Part shown: one piece after another, positions 1 through 13,305 of the stretch | Position numbering within the stretch: the stretch's first letter is position 1 | Layout: each line of letters opens with the position of its first letter | Source: Streptomyces swartbergensis | Lineage (GTDB): Bacteria > Actinomycetota > Actinomycetes > Streptomycetales > Streptomycetaceae | Direction of reading: 5' to 3' | Assembly (NCBI RefSeq): GCF_002148965.1 | Contig: NZ_NGFN01000006.1 | Location: 1-46,821 of the forward strand | Length of the DNA: 46,821 bases | Notes under the pieces: generated by a model | Told to the model about the DNA's origin: nothing | Databases searched by the model: none | The model's input: the letters and a program-made list of their open reading frames with translations, nothing else | Translations under genes and position numbers: made by a program

Positions 1-1181
1 GGCTGGGACTCCCCCACGTAGTCGGGCCCACCCTGCGCCGCCCCGCTCACCCGGACCCGCAGTATCAGGCCGAACGGCCCGTCCCCGAAGCTCTCGGCGA
101 CGCTCTGCGAAAGGTGCGCGACGAGGTAGTAGGAGCCGGCGAAACGCATCGCACCGACCTGGCCGATGGCGGAGTGACGGTTGGCGTGGTCGACCGGCGG
201 CAGGGGAGGCAGGCTCCCGGACTTCTGGTCGCCGTCGTAGCCGATGCCCACGTCGGCGACGCGGCCGCGCGCCGGGTTGTACAGGTCCAGGTCCAGCGCG
301 TCGCTCATGTAGCCAGTGCCTCCGGAGGCCGAGCTGGCGAGGTCGGCGGTGACCTGGAGCTGCTGGCCCCAGTCGACCGGCACCTCGTAGAAGAGCGTCT
401 GGCCGGGCGTGATGTCGTCCCGCCAGACCCCCTGGTCGAGCGGGGTGGCCCCGGCGAATCCCGCACCGCCCGGGCGGCGCTCGGCCTTCCCCTGGGGCGG
501 CTGGGGCGAGGCGGAGTTCCACACCTCGGGTGCGCTGGTGGGCCCGGTCTTCGCCGTCCGTGGCTCCGTCGTGGCGACGAGTTCCAGATCCCAGGCGTCG
601 GGCGAGGAGCCCTCGCCCTTCGGGTCGACGCGCTCGACGAACACGTAGTAGGTCCCGGCCTCCCGGCACAGCGACTTGGTGGGCGAGATCTCGCGCCGGC
701 CCCACGCCGCGATCGGGTGCGGGCTGCGGGCGGCACCGAAAGTCGCGGTGTCGCTGGAACAGGGAGTGCCGTCGCTGTCCTGCACGGACACCCTGAGCCC
801 GTCGATGAGGGAGACGGTGCTGCCGGGGGAGGGGACGGCGGTGACGGAGACGTACGCGTTCGACGTGGCGTCGAGCTGGAGGCTGTAGCTGATCTTGCCG
901 CTGCTCGGGAGGGAGCTCTTGTAGGCCGTGCCGGGCGTCAGCAGTACGGCGTCACCGGTGCTCCTCGCCCCCTCGATGCTCCGGGCGTCGTCGGCGAAGG
1001 CGTACGGGCTAGACGACACCGCCGTACCGGGGGCTCCGGCGGCGGCCAGGGCGGCTTGTCCGGGCATCACGGCCGCCGTACCCAGCACCACCGCCACGAC
1101 TCCCAGGCGCGCGACCACCGACGGGCTGCGACCGCGCCACGCGCCCGCACGCCCCCACGCCGTACGACACCGTCCCCTCAC
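1..1181 (-). CDS. exported protein of unknown function, N-terminal part (runs off the left edge)
   Basis: The frame stays open from a GTG at 1181 to the window edge, about 393 residues. The start is chosen because GAGGGG lies 6 nt upstream and an in-frame TGA lies just before it (1197-1199). The N-terminus is basic (VRGRCRTAWGRAGAWRGR) and is followed by a hydrophobic stretch (VVARLGVVAVVLGTAAVM) and an Ala-rich region, as in a long actinobacterial signal peptide. The mature part has two similar beta-rich modules. Each begins with a phrase of the type TPGTAYKSSLPSSGKISYSL or TPGQTLFYEVPVDWGQQLQV and resembles a pre-peptidase C-terminal type sandwich; this resemblance is by eye only. The C-terminus, where a membrane anchor or another domain could lie, is outside the window. 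I do not recognise a specific function. The gene follows the DLW-39 gene on the same strand, with a terminator in between. Confidence 0.7.
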   Translation of the reverse strand, partial: MRGRCRTAWGRAGAWRGRSPSVVARLGVVAVVLGTAAVMPGQAALAAAGAPGTAVSSSPYAFADDARSIEGARSTGDAVLLTPGTAYKSSLPSSGKISYSLQLDATSNAYVSVTAVPSPGSTVSLIDGLRVSVQDSDGTPCSSDTATFGAARSPHPIAAWGRREISPTKSLCREAGTYYVFVERVDPKGEGSSPDAWDLELVATTEPRTAKTGPTSAPEVWNSASPQPPQGKAERRPGGAGFAGATPLDQGVWRDDITPGQTLFYEVPVDWGQQLQVTADLASSASGGTGYMSDALDLDLYNPARGRVADVGIGYDGDQKSGSLPPLPPVDHANRHSAIGQVGAMRFAGSYYLVAHLSQSVAESFGDGPFGLILRVRVSGAAQGGPDYVGESQ

Positions 1182-1290
1182 GCGCCACCCCTCACGTCAC
1201 CGGACCGCAGAACCGTCGTGAAACCGCAAACCGTGGAACCGTGGCCCATCCTGCCCCGCCGCCGCGTCCAGCGTCCCGCCGTCCCCGTGA

Positions 1291-1323
1291 ACACACAAAA
1301 CCCCGACCGCGAGGCGGCCGGGG
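1291..1323 (-). terminator. intrinsic terminator after the DLW-39 gene
   Basis: Arms 1301-1310 and 1314-1323 can pair with one A/C mismatch around a GAG loop. On the minus strand the hairpin is followed by a TTTTG stretch. It separates the DLW-39 gene from the exported-protein gene to the left. Confidence 0.6.
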
Positions 1324-1345
1324 TGTGCTCGTTTTGAGTCGTGAC

Positions 1346-1474
1346 TCACGAACCCGTGGGCACGGAGTCAGTCGCCTCCGTCCACAGGTCCTGCTCGGCG
1401 CGATCCGCCTGGATCTGGCGGTACACGAGGAGCCCGCCGATGGCGGCCAGTGCGACCAGGAGAAGCTTCTTCAC
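1346..1474 (-). CDS. DLW-39 family small membrane protein
   Basis: A 42-residue protein beginning VKKLLLVALAAIGGLLVYRQ and ending in DLWTEATDSVPTGS. A single hydrophobic helix spans residues 4-18 and is followed by a short charged tail with the DLW signature that names the family. The frame is open for 51 further codons upstream, but the GTG at 1474 is the likely start: GAGG lies 7-8 nt upstream, the K-K membrane entry follows it, and the length matches family members of about 39 residues. The family is actinobacterial and is often found near gyrA and tRNA-Ile/Ala, as here. Its function is unknown. A one-pass membrane peptide is inferred. Confidence 0.8.
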   Translation of the reverse strand: MKKLLLVALAAIGGLLVYRQIQADRAEQDLWTEATDSVPTGS

Positions 1475-1811
1475 CGCGCGACCTCGTCTTTCGTTGACGT
1501 AGGGGACCTCTGGCGCCCGACTATACACACCGACCGATACCGATCGGTGACCTGAGTCGGCCCTCAACTTCCGTCCCGGCAACCGGCATAGAAGCGGAGT
1601 ACGCCGCTCCGACCGGAGAGTGATCACACGCCGACGGACGGTTAATTCGACCGCTCTTCTCCTCCTTCCTCACGTTTTCGCCCTACTTGCGCCCATCCGG
1701 GTGGCGTTCATCTGAACATCGATGCGCCACGGGCATCGGTCCACCACTTCTCGGTCCTCATACACATCATGAGGAAAGTACGCAAATCGCCCAACCCGAA
1801 AGTGAGGGGTT
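1475..1811. other. divergent intergenic region, DLW-39 gene / DUF6344-like gene
   Basis: 337 bp without a convincing gene. A minus-strand TATAGT at 1520-1525 could be the -10 of the DLW-39 gene. It lies beside short repeated ACCGAT/CGGT elements at 1529-1549, but I see no good -35. The A/T-richer stretch 1640-1800 precedes the rightward small secreted-protein gene, and GTGAGGGGT at 1802-1810 acts as its ribosome-binding site. Confidence 0.4.
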
Positions 1812-2174
1812 ATGGCCCTGAACAAGGTCATGAAGCTGTGGACCGCCATCGTCACCGCCTTCCTCGCGCTGTGCACGACGCTCGGATTCATCACCACGAC
1901 CGCCGCCGCGGCGGTACCGCAGCCCGAGCAGAAGCGCAACAGCGCGCTGATCCCGCAGCAGCGGACGGCGCCGGCGACGGCCCCCTGGTCCTTGTCCTAC
2001 GCCAAGGCCCTGCCCCCCACGATGAAGCAGCGCATCCACGCCGAGGCCCACGGCAAGTCCCCGAGCTGCCGCCACCGCCCGCTCGCGGACACGACGGCGT
2101 CGCCCACCGCCGACTGCACCGACGACGACACCGACGGCGATCCAGCGGACCATCTCACTCCGCTGCAGCGCTGA
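1812..2174 (+). CDS. small secreted protein, DUF6344-like
   Basis: 120 residues. The N-terminus MALNKVMKLWTAIVTAFLAL with the following TTLGFITTTAAAAV reads as a signal peptide or one-pass anchor, with possible cleavage after the AAAA run near residue 34. The mature part is short, polar and Pro/Thr/Asp-rich with few predicted secondary elements. It carries two cysteines (in SPSCRH and ADCTDD) that could pair. GAGGGG lies close upstream of the ATG. It is transcribed away from the DLW-39 gene and closed by a hairpin at 2208-2239. The DUF6344 assignment comes from memory of Streptomyces proteins at this locus and is moderate; function is unknown. Confidence 0.65.
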   Translation: MALNKVMKLWTAIVTAFLALCTTLGFITTTAAAAVPQPEQKRNSALIPQQRTAPATAPWSLSYAKALPPTMKQRIHAEAHGKSPSCRHRPLADTTASPTADCTDDDTDGDPADHLTPLQR

Positions 2175-2207
2175 TATCCCCGTCAGAGTTCCCGGCGACC
2201 CGCGTAC

Positions 2208-2239
2208 AGGCCCGACGGCTCCGAGGAGCCGCCGGGCCT
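2208..2239 (+). terminator. intrinsic terminator after the small secreted-protein gene
   Basis: Outer arm AGGCCCG (2208-2214) pairs with 2233-2239. Inner arm CGGCTC (2216-2221) pairs with 2226-2231. There is one mismatch and a 4-nt loop, followed by TCTTCAT. Confidence 0.75.
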
Positions 2240-2342
2240 TCTTCATCTACTGATGCCGGCTGGTCCCACAACCTGGCTGGTGAGGCTGACCGACTGGAAG
2301 CGCTGGAGGGTCAGCCGTCGTCACAGGGGCCTCATGGATGGC

Positions 2343-2376
2343 AAAGACCCCCAGTCGATACCGACTGGGGGTCTTT
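2343..2376. terminator. bidirectional terminator downstream of tRNA-Ile
   Basis: A perfect 15-bp stem, 2343-2357 with 2362-2376, and an ATAC loop. The stem ends in AAA on the left and TTT on the right, so it gives a short U-tract in both directions. It ends the leftward tRNA-Ile transcript a few nucleotides after its CCA end. Confidence 0.85.
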
Positions 2377-2380
2377 TCGC

Positions 2381-2457
2381 TGGTGGGGCTAACAGGATTT
2401 GAACCTGTGGCCTCATCCTTATCAGGGATGCGCTCTAACCAACTGAGCTATAGCCCC
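2381..2457 (-). tRNA. tRNA-Ile (anticodon GAU)
   Basis: 77 nt including an encoded CCA. The acceptor stem GGGGCTA pairs with TAGCCCC before discriminator A and CCA. The D arm contains GCTCAGTTGGTTAGAGC. The anticodon loop is CTGATAA with anticodon GAT, and the T arm contains GGTTCAAATCC. It lies downstream of gyrA and the DUF3566 gene, the common actinobacterial position for tRNA-Ile. Confidence 0.97.
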
Positions 2458-2499
2458 GCCGCGCTCTGCGGTGTGTGTGTCCCGCGCGCTGACTCCTGA

Positions 2500-2528
2500 A
2501 GATTAGCGCACGACATGGGCAGTCCCAA
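2500..2528 (-). promoter_or_regulatory. candidate promoter of tRNA-Ile
   Basis: On the minus strand TTGGGA (2523-2528) is separated by 17 nt from TAATCT (2500-2505). Initiation would be expected near 2493, giving a 5' leader of about 35 nt before the tRNA. Confidence 0.55.
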
Positions 2529-2581
2529 AATCGGTTGTCGGGACACCGGCACCCGCCGCCGACGAGGGATCTACGAGGGGT

Positions 2582-3406
2582 CTACTCGTCCTCGGCGAGC
2601 GTCAGCTCCACACCGCCCACGAAGCCCGCGGACAGGTTGTAGATGAACGCGCCGAGCGTCGCGAGGGCCGTCGCCAGGACGACGTCGATGACCGCGATGA
2701 CCGACGTGAACATGAGGACGTTGGGCAGCGACAGGAAGGCCTGGAGGTCGAAGCCGTTCGACTCGTTCGAGCCGGTCGCCTCGGAGATCGTGCCGCCGAC
2801 CGTGGAGAAGACGCCCATGGCGTCCATCACCATCCACAGCACGGCGGACGCCACGATCGTGCAGATGCCCAGGGCGATGGAGAGCAGGAAGCTGACCTTC
2901 ATCACCGACCACGGGTCGGCCTTGGCCACACGCAGGCGGGCCTTGCGGACGCGCGGCGTGGTGCGGGCACCGGTGCGGGGACGCCGTGCGGCACCGGCGG
3001 CAGCACCGATTCCGGCACCGCCCGCGGCGGGCTGCGCCGGATAGGCCTGCGGCGGGTGGTACGGCCCGGCCTGCTGCTGCGTCTGCCGTTCCCCCGGCAG
3101 GGGGGAGGCCGTCTGCGCGGCGGTGCCCTTCTCCTGCGCGGCCGGCTCGGGCTGCGGCTGGGCGCCGGATGCGGACGGGCCCGCTCCAGCGGTGTGCTGC
3201 TGGGTCTGCGGACCTCTGGTGTCCGTCACGGTTCCCCCCTGTGATTCATGCCTGTCAGGCGAGGACGAGTCCTTGGTCGGGGACTTGATCGCCTTCAGGT
3301 TGGTCGTGTGCGGGTCCGCCGCACGCGCGGCGGAGCCACGGCCGCCGTCGTCCGTGTCCGTACCCTTCGAGGTACCCCTCGGTCCGGCGCCCGTGGCTCC
3401 GCTCAC
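2582..3406 (-). CDS. DUF3566 membrane protein downstream of gyrA
   Basis: 274 residues from a GTG at 3406. The first roughly 150 residues are disordered, rich in Gly, Ala, Gln and Pro. The C-terminal third is the DUF3566 module, with two hydrophobic helices: VMKVSFLLSIALGICTIVAS with following residues, and VLMFTSVIAVIDVVLATALA with following residues. The gene starts 18 nt after gyrA, so it is probably translationally coupled to it, as for mycobacterial Rv0007. A second start, GTG at 3229 (VTDTRGPQ), has a stronger AGGGGGG site and would give 215 residues. Codon use upstream of it is still coding-like, so I keep the longer form. Function is unknown; a cell-envelope or division role is only suggested by conservation. 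Confidence 0.85.
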   Translation of the reverse strand: MSGATGAGPRGTSKGTDTDDGGRGSAARAADPHTTNLKAIKSPTKDSSSPDRHESQGGTVTDTRGPQTQQHTAGAGPSASGAQPQPEPAAQEKGTAAQTASPLPGERQTQQQAGPYHPPQAYPAQPAAGGAGIGAAAGAARRPRTGARTTPRVRKARLRVAKADPWSVMKVSFLLSIALGICTIVASAVLWMVMDAMGVFSTVGGTISEATGSNESNGFDLQAFLSLPNVLMFTSVIAVIDVVLATALATLGAFIYNLSAGFVGGVELTLAEDE

Positions 3407-3424
3407 GCTGACTCACTCCTCGTG

Positions 3425-6019
<2,595 letters not shown>

Positions 6020-6061
6020 TGCTGGTGAAGATCCTTCCTGGTGCGGTCAGCTGAGACCGAC

Positions 6062-8587
<2,526 letters not shown>

Positions 8588-9166
8588 TCAGCCGTAGGTG
8601 TCGCCGGGACCGGTGCTGCCGGGGGCGCGCAACGGGCCGTAGCGGCGGGTGGGGGCGCCCGGGCCCTGCACCTTGATCATCTTCACCGTGCCGTGGCCCA
8701 GATCCTCGTTCAGGCGCGCGACCAGGGTCGGGGCGAGCAGCCGGAGGTTCGTCGCCCAGGCCGTCGAGTCGCAGCGCACGGACAGGACGTGCTCGTCCTC
8801 GTCGTACCTCTCCGGCACACAGTGCTTGGCCACGTCCTCGCCGACGATCTGCGGCCAGCGGCCCATCACCCCGCCGACCGCGGCCGGGGCCTCCCAGCCG
8901 CGCTCGGTGATGAGCCGGTTGATCGCGGAGCCGAGCGCCATGGGGTCGCGGCGGTCGGCGCGCGCGCCGGAGCGCAGTCCGCCGCGGCGCGCCTGTTTCT
9001 TCTGCTGCGCCGCGTCCCCCCGCGCGCGTGCGGCTTCCTTTGCGGCGCGGAGCGCCACGCGCGCGAGGTCGACGCCGGACGGCTCGGGCGACCGGGGCCC
9101 GGGGGCTTTCCCGGACGGGTTCTCCGGTGTGTTTTCCGGTGTGCTCTGCGGTGTGTTTTCCGTCAT
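8588..9166 (-). CDS. dciA: DUF721 / DciA family protein (candidate replicative helicase loader)
   Basis: 192 residues. The DUF721 core covers about residues 70-175, with [52 protein letters not shown] and a Gly-rich basic end. The N-terminal 70 residues are a basic, Ala/Arg-rich linker. DUF721 proteins include DciA, which loads the replicative helicase DnaB in bacteria without DnaC or DnaI; this role is known from the family and inferred here. The ATG overlaps the recF stop by 4 nt (ATGA at 9163-9166), so the two are translationally coupled. Confidence 0.85.
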   Translation of the reverse strand: MTENTPQSTPENTPENPSGKAPGPRSPEPSGVDLARVALRAAKEAARARGDAAQQKKQARRGGLRSGARADRRDPMALGSAINRLITERGWEAPAAVGGVMGRWPQIVGEDVAKHCVPERYDEDEHVLSVRCDSTAWATNLRLLAPTLVARLNEDLGHGTVKMIKVQGPGAPTRRYGPLRAPGSTGPGDTYG

Positions 9167-10284
9167 ACGCGCTCCACCGTCCCCTCGGACACGGCGAACC
9201 GCACCCCGGACAGCACATGCGGTACGTCGTCGTCGACCGCGGCCGTCACCAGGACCTGCTCGCCCGGCGCGACCAGCTCGGCGAGGCGCTTACGGCGCCG
9301 GGTGTCCAGCTCGGCGAACACGTCGTCGAGCACCAGCACCGGCTCGTTGCCCTCCGCGCGCAGCAGGTCGTAGGAGGCGAGGCGCAGCGCCAGGGCGTAG
9401 GACCAGGACTCGCCGTGCGAGGCGTACCCCTTGGCGGGCAGCTGGCCGAGCTTGAGCTGGAGGTCGTCCCGGTGCGGGCCGACCAGGGTGACGCCCCGCT
9501 CGATCTCCTGCTTGCGTGCCTCGGCGAGCGCGGCCATCAGCTGCTCGTACAGGTCCTCGCGCGTGTGCGCCTCGCCCGGCGCGGACGGCTTGTACTCCAG
9601 GGCGATCGGGCCGCCGCCGGGGGCGAGCTGCTCGTACGCCTTGTCGGCGAGCGGCTGGACCGCGGCGATCAGGTCCAGGCGCTGGGCGAGCAACTCGGCA
9701 CCCGCGCGCGCGAGATGCTGGTCCCAGATGTCGAGCGTGGACATGTCCACACTGCGGCCGCCGTGCCGGCGGGCGAGCGCGGCCGACTTCAGCAGGGTGT
9801 TGCGCTGCTTGAGGACGCGCTCGTAGTCGGAGCGGACCCCGGCCATGCGCGGGGAACGGGCGGTGATCAGCTCGTCGAGGAAGCGGCGCCGTTCACCGGG
9901 GTCGCCCTTGACCAGGGCGAGATCCTCGGGTGCGAACAGCACGGTCCGTACGATCCCCAGCACGTCACGCGGCTTGACCTGCGAGGATCTGTTGATACGG
10001 GCCCGGTTGGCGCGCCCCGGGTTCAGCTCCAGCTCGACCAGCTGCTGCCGCTCGCCCTGCCGCACCTGAGCCCTGATGATCGCGCGCTCGGCGCCCATGC
10101 GGACCAGGGGGGCGTCGGAGGAGACGCGGTGGCTGCCGAGCGTGGCGAGATAGCCGACGGCCTCGACGAGGTTGGTCTTGCCCTGCCCGTTCGGGCCGAC
10201 GAAGGCCGTCACTCCCGGGTCGAGCGGGACCTCGACCCGGGGGTACGAACGGAAGTCGGCCAGCGACAGATGCGTGACGTGCAT
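9163..10284 (-). CDS. recF: DNA replication/repair protein RecF
   Basis: 373 residues. An SMC-like ATPase that binds gapped DNA and helps RecOR load RecA at stalled forks. Walker A is GPNGQGKT at residues 30-37 and the ABC-type Walker B is [12 protein letters not shown] near residue 318. The first strand, [14 protein letters not shown], is typical of the family. It lies 37 nt after gnd and overlaps dciA, inside the dnaN-gyrA cluster. A GGGGAGG site lies somewhat far upstream (about 14 nt) of the ATG, so translation may depend on coupling. Confidence 0.98.
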   Translation of the reverse strand: MHVTHLSLADFRSYPRVEVPLDPGVTAFVGPNGQGKTNLVEAVGYLATLGSHRVSSDAPLVRMGAERAIIRAQVRQGERQQLVELELNPGRANRARINRSSQVKPRDVLGIVRTVLFAPEDLALVKGDPGERRRFLDELITARSPRMAGVRSDYERVLKQRNTLLKSAALARRHGGRSVDMSTLDIWDQHLARAGAELLAQRLDLIAAVQPLADKAYEQLAPGGGPIALEYKPSAPGEAHTREDLYEQLMAALAEARKQEIERGVTLVGPHRDDLQLKLGQLPAKGYASHGESWSYALALRLASYDLLRAEGNEPVLVLDDVFAELDTRRRKRLAELVAPGEQVLVTAAVDDDVPHVLSGVRFAVSEGTVERV

Positions 10285-10321
10285 GGTCGTTTCGCCGACC
10301 TCCCCAACCGTCGGGTGTTGC

Positions 10322-11197
10322 TTACTTGGTCTCGACCGCGTGGCCGCCGAACTGGTTCCGCAGCGCCGCGATCATCTTCATCTGGGGCGAGTCCTCCTGG
10401 CGGGAGGCGAACCGCGCGAACAGCGACGCCGTGATCGCCGGCAGCGGCACCGCGTGGTCTATGGCGGCTTCCACAGTCCAGCGTCCCTCACCGGAGTCCT
10501 GTGCATAACCCCGGAGCTTGTCCAGGTGCTCGTCCTCGTCGAGCGCGTTGACCGCGAGGTCCAGCAGCCAGGAGCGGATGACCGTGCCCTCCTGCCAGGA
10601 GCGGAAGACCTCCCGGACGTCGGTCACGGAGTCGACCTTCTCCAGGAGCTCCCAGCCCTCGGCGTAGGCCTGCATCATCGCGTACTCGATGCCGTTGTGG
10701 ACCATCTTCGCGAAGTGGCCCGCGCCGACCTTGCCGGCGTGCACCGAGCCGAAGTCGCCCTCCGGCTTGAGGGCGTCGAAGACCGGCTGCACCTTGGCGA
10801 CGTTCTCCGCGTCGCCGCCGTACATCAGCGCGTAGCCGTTCTCCAGGCCCCAGACGCCGCCGGAGACACCGCAGTCGACGAAGCCGATGCCCTTGGCCGC
10901 CAGCTCCTCGGCGTGCTTCTCGTCGTCGGTCCAGCGGGAGTTGCCGCCGTCCACGACGACGTCACCGGGCTCCAGCAGTTCGGCGAGCTCGTCGATGGTG
11001 GACTGCGTGGGCTCGCCCGCCGGGACCATCACCCAGACCACGCGCGGTCCCCTGAGCTTGCCCACAAGCTCTTCCAGGCTGTGGACATCGGCGAGGTCCG
11101 GGTTGCGGTCGTATCCGAAGACGGTGTGGCCCGCGCGGCGGATCCGCTCGCGCATGTTGCCGCCCATCTTGCCGAGGCCGACGAGACCGAGCTCCAT
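10322..11197 (-). CDS. gnd: 6-phosphogluconate dehydrogenase, decarboxylating (short form)
   Basis: 291 residues, matching the approximately 300-residue class of Gnd rather than the 470-residue enterobacterial type. It oxidatively decarboxylates 6-phosphogluconate to ribulose 5-phosphate in the pentose phosphate pathway. The Rossmann motif is [12 protein letters not shown] at the N-terminus. The catalytic stretch is [18 protein letters not shown], with the Lys and the HNGIEY signature. An all-alpha C-terminal domain follows. The start is supported by AAGGAA 8 nt upstream. A metabolic gene between dnaN and recF is a conserved Streptomyces feature. Confidence 0.93.
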   Translation of the reverse strand: MELGLVGLGKMGGNMRERIRRAGHTVFGYDRNPDLADVHSLEELVGKLRGPRVVWVMVPAGEPTQSTIDELAELLEPGDVVVDGGNSRWTDDEKHAEELAAKGIGFVDCGVSGGVWGLENGYALMYGGDAENVAKVQPVFDALKPEGDFGSVHAGKVGAGHFAKMVHNGIEYAMMQAYAEGWELLEKVDSVTDVREVFRSWQEGTVIRSWLLDLAVNALDEDEHLDKLRGYAQDSGEGRWTVEAAIDHAVPLPAITASLFARFASRQEDSPQMKMIAALRNQFGGHAVETK

Positions 11198-11367
11198 CAG
11201 TTGTGTTCCTTAGGTTCGCAGGTGTCCGAGTGGCGTTGCGGCACTTTCGTACCGTGCCGAGCCTAAACCCGGACGCTCGCGCACATCTGTGGGCATACGC
11301 GCTCAGTCGTACGCCCTCACCTGCGGGTTTGCCCCCAGCCTGTGGACAACCACCGGAGCCCGGCCGC
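11198..11367. other. dnaN-gnd spacer with a perfect DnaA box
   Basis: 170 bp. TGTGGACAA at 11341-11349 is a perfect match to the Streptomyces DnaA box (reverse of TTGTCCACA), just beyond the dnaN stop. A second, two-mismatch copy lies at 11288-11296. It probably also holds a gnd promoter, which I cannot place. Confidence 0.5.
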
Positions 11368-12498
11368 TCAGCCGCTCAGCCGCACCGGCATGATCAGGTA
11401 CTTGTAGGCCTCGTCCGCCTCGGCGTCCACCGCCGGCTTGCCGCTGAGCAGCGCGGGCTTCGTGGACGTCGTGAAGGACAGCTGCGCGACCGGGGAGTCG
11501 ATGGCGCTCAGGCCGTCCAGCAGGAACGTCGGGTTGAAGGCGATCGAGATGTCGTCGCCCTCCAGCTGGGCGTCGACCCTTTCCACAGCCTGTGCGTCGT
11601 CGCTGGAGCCGGCCTCCAGGATGAGCACGCCCTGCTCGAAGCTGAGGCGCACCGGGGTGTTCCGCTCGGCGACCAGGGCCACACGCTTGACGGCCTCCAC
11701 GAACGGGGCGGTCTCGATCACGGCGATGCTGTTGAACTCCGTCGGGAACAGCGTGCGGTACTTCGGGAGGTCGCCCTCCAGCAGGCGGGTCGTCGTACGG
11801 CGGCCGGCGCCCTCGAAGCCGATCAGGCCCTCACCCGAGCCCGAGCCGGACAGCGCCAGGGTCACCTGGTCGCCGCTCGTCAGGGCCTTGGCGGTGTCCA
11901 GCAGCGTCTTGGCGGGCACCAGGGCGACCGCGGAGGCTTCCGGGTTCTCCGGCTTCCACAGGAACTCACGGACCGCGAAGCGGTAGCGGTCGGTGGACGC
12001 CAGCGTGACCGTGTCGCCCTCGATCTCGATACGGACGCCCGTGAGGACGGGCAGCGTGTCGTCGCGGCCGGCGGCGATCGCCACCTGGGCGGCCGCGGAG
12101 GCGAAGACCTCGCCGGGGACCGTGCCCGTCGCGTTCGGCATCTGCGGCAGCGCCGGATACTCCTCCACAGGCAGGGTGTGGAGTGTGAACCGGGAGGAGC
12201 CGCACACCACCGTCGCCCGTACACCGTCTGTGGAGATCTCCACCGGCCGGTTGGGCAGGGCGCGGCAGATGTCCGCGAGGAGGCGGCCGGAGACGAGCAC
12301 CGTGCCCTCCTCCTCGACTTCGGCCTCCACGGACACGCGTGCGGAGACCTCGTAGTCGAAGCTGGACAGGCTCAGCTGGCCGTCCTCGGCCTTCAGCAGC
12401 AGGCCGGCGAGGACAGGCGCCGGCGGACGGGCCGGGAGGCTGCGTGCCGCCCAGGCCACTGCCTCCGCGAGTACGTCGCGTTCCACCCGGATCTTCAC
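11368..12498 (-). CDS. dnaN: DNA polymerase III beta sliding clamp
   Basis: 376 residues from GTG 12498 (VKIRVERDVLAEAVAW). A homodimeric ring that tethers the polymerase to DNA. Three clamp repeats are recognisable: residues 1-120, about 130-250 (GEVFASAAAQVAIAAGRDDT, LTGVRIEIEG, LASTDRYRFAVRE), and 255-376 ending in the conserved YKYLIMPVRLSG. The frame is open for 121 codons further upstream into the DnaA box region, but that part is not clamp sequence. AGGAGG lies 9 nt before the chosen GTG. It reads away from oriC. Confidence 0.98.
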   Translation of the reverse strand: MKIRVERDVLAEAVAWAARSLPARPPAPVLAGLLLKAEDGQLSLSSFDYEVSARVSVEAEVEEEGTVLVSGRLLADICRALPNRPVEISTDGVRATVVCGSSRFTLHTLPVEEYPALPQMPNATGTVPGEVFASAAAQVAIAAGRDDTLPVLTGVRIEIEGDTVTLASTDRYRFAVREFLWKPENPEASAVALVPAKTLLDTAKALTSGDQVTLALSGSGSGEGLIGFEGAGRRTTTRLLEGDLPKYRTLFPTEFNSIAVIETAPFVEAVKRVALVAERNTPVRLSFEQGVLILEAGSSDDAQAVERVDAQLEGDDISIAFNPTFLLDGLSAIDSPVAQLSFTTSTKPALLSGKPAVDAEADEAYKYLIMPVRLSG

Positions 12499-12659
12499 TG
12501 TTGCCGCCTCCTGCTGTTGCCGGCGCTTCTCGCTCTGCCTGGCCCTCGTCGTCTGTCTCGGTGTCGACGGTCCCTGGGATGGGGAGGACACCGGGGACCA
12601 GTCTGACGCACCGCACTGACAGTAGGTGCCTGTCGGGGTCAAGTCGTGACGAGGGGCGG

Positions 12660-13255
12660 TCGGGCGCCGGAGAGCGAGTTGTGCACAGGACCCGCTTCGA
12701 AACGAATTCCCAGCTCTCTCTAGTTGGAAGTAGTAGTAGGGCCTGTGGATACGGTGGATAACCACGTTTGCCCAGCTCAGAGCGGGAATTTTGTCCACCG
12801 GGCCTGTGGGTGACGGCGGTGGACAACCAGGGGTTTCTGTGGAGAACGGAAAGTTCTGCACACCCCGTGCACAGGGGGAGGCGAGTTCTCCCCAGTGCCG
12901 TCCCCAGGTTTACCCACCTTTCCCACAGCCCAACCCGGCACCTTCGTGTGACGCCTTTCACTCGACCCGGTGAGGAGGCGCGTCGCGTTGCCGAACAGTG
13001 GACAGCGATGTGGAGAAGCTGGGGATCGCTGGGGACAACCGGCCCCAGCCTGTGGGTTGCCCGTGGACAACTCGATGCACAGGCTGTGGACGCTCTGACT
13101 GTCCACAGCCTGTGGAAAACCTTCGTCCACGAATCCACACCCAGGTGACCTGGTCTGATCGTCCTTCACCAGAGACGTCTGTGGACACAGTCTGGACAAC
13201 TTTCCAGTCCCCAGGGTGTGGACGGGAGAAAGTCGCCGAATCTGTGGAGAGGGGC
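12660..13255. other. oriC: oriC, chromosomal replication origin
   Basis: Non-coding DNA between dnaN and dnaA dense in copies of the DnaA box TTGTCCACA on both strands. Copies with one mismatch: 12679-12687, 12791-12799, 12818-12826, 12838-12846, 13009-13017, 13030-13038, 13062-13070, 13099-13107, 13111-13119, 13180-13188, 13191-13199. Copies with two mismatches: 12744-12752, 12753-12761, 12854-12862, 12919-12927, 12997-13005, 13085-13093, 13123-13131, 13217-13225, 13243-13251. Roughly 20 sites in two clusters agree with the 19 boxes reported for Streptomyces oriC. None of the copies inside oriC is a perfect match, unlike those at 11341, 15609 and 19587. The dnaN-proximal end (12690-12740) is the least GC-rich part and is the likely unwinding site. 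Confidence 0.95.
12731..12761 (+). promoter_or_regulatory. candidate basal unwinding element: TAG repeats plus two DnaA boxes
   Basis: Three tandem TAG trinucleotides (12731-12739) are followed by GGCC (12740-12743) and two abutting boxes, TGTGGATAC (12744-12752) and GGTGGATAA (12753-12761). The DnaA-trio element known from other bacteria is a run of [T/A]A[G/A] triplets separated from DnaA boxes by a short GC tract. Assignment is by pattern only. Confidence 0.5.
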
Positions 13256-13305
13256 CGTAACCCGGCAGGTAATTCGAACAGCCGGCGATCACGAGACATG
13301 GCGAT

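Noticed and set aside
114-1337. Long rightward open frame of 407 codons
   Set aside because: It is antisense to a leftward frame with signal peptide, ribosome site and normal codon bias; long antisense frames are common at this GC content.
13051-13059. TGTGGGTTG as a DnaA box
   Set aside because: Three mismatches, including core positions; the same holds for 12805-12813.
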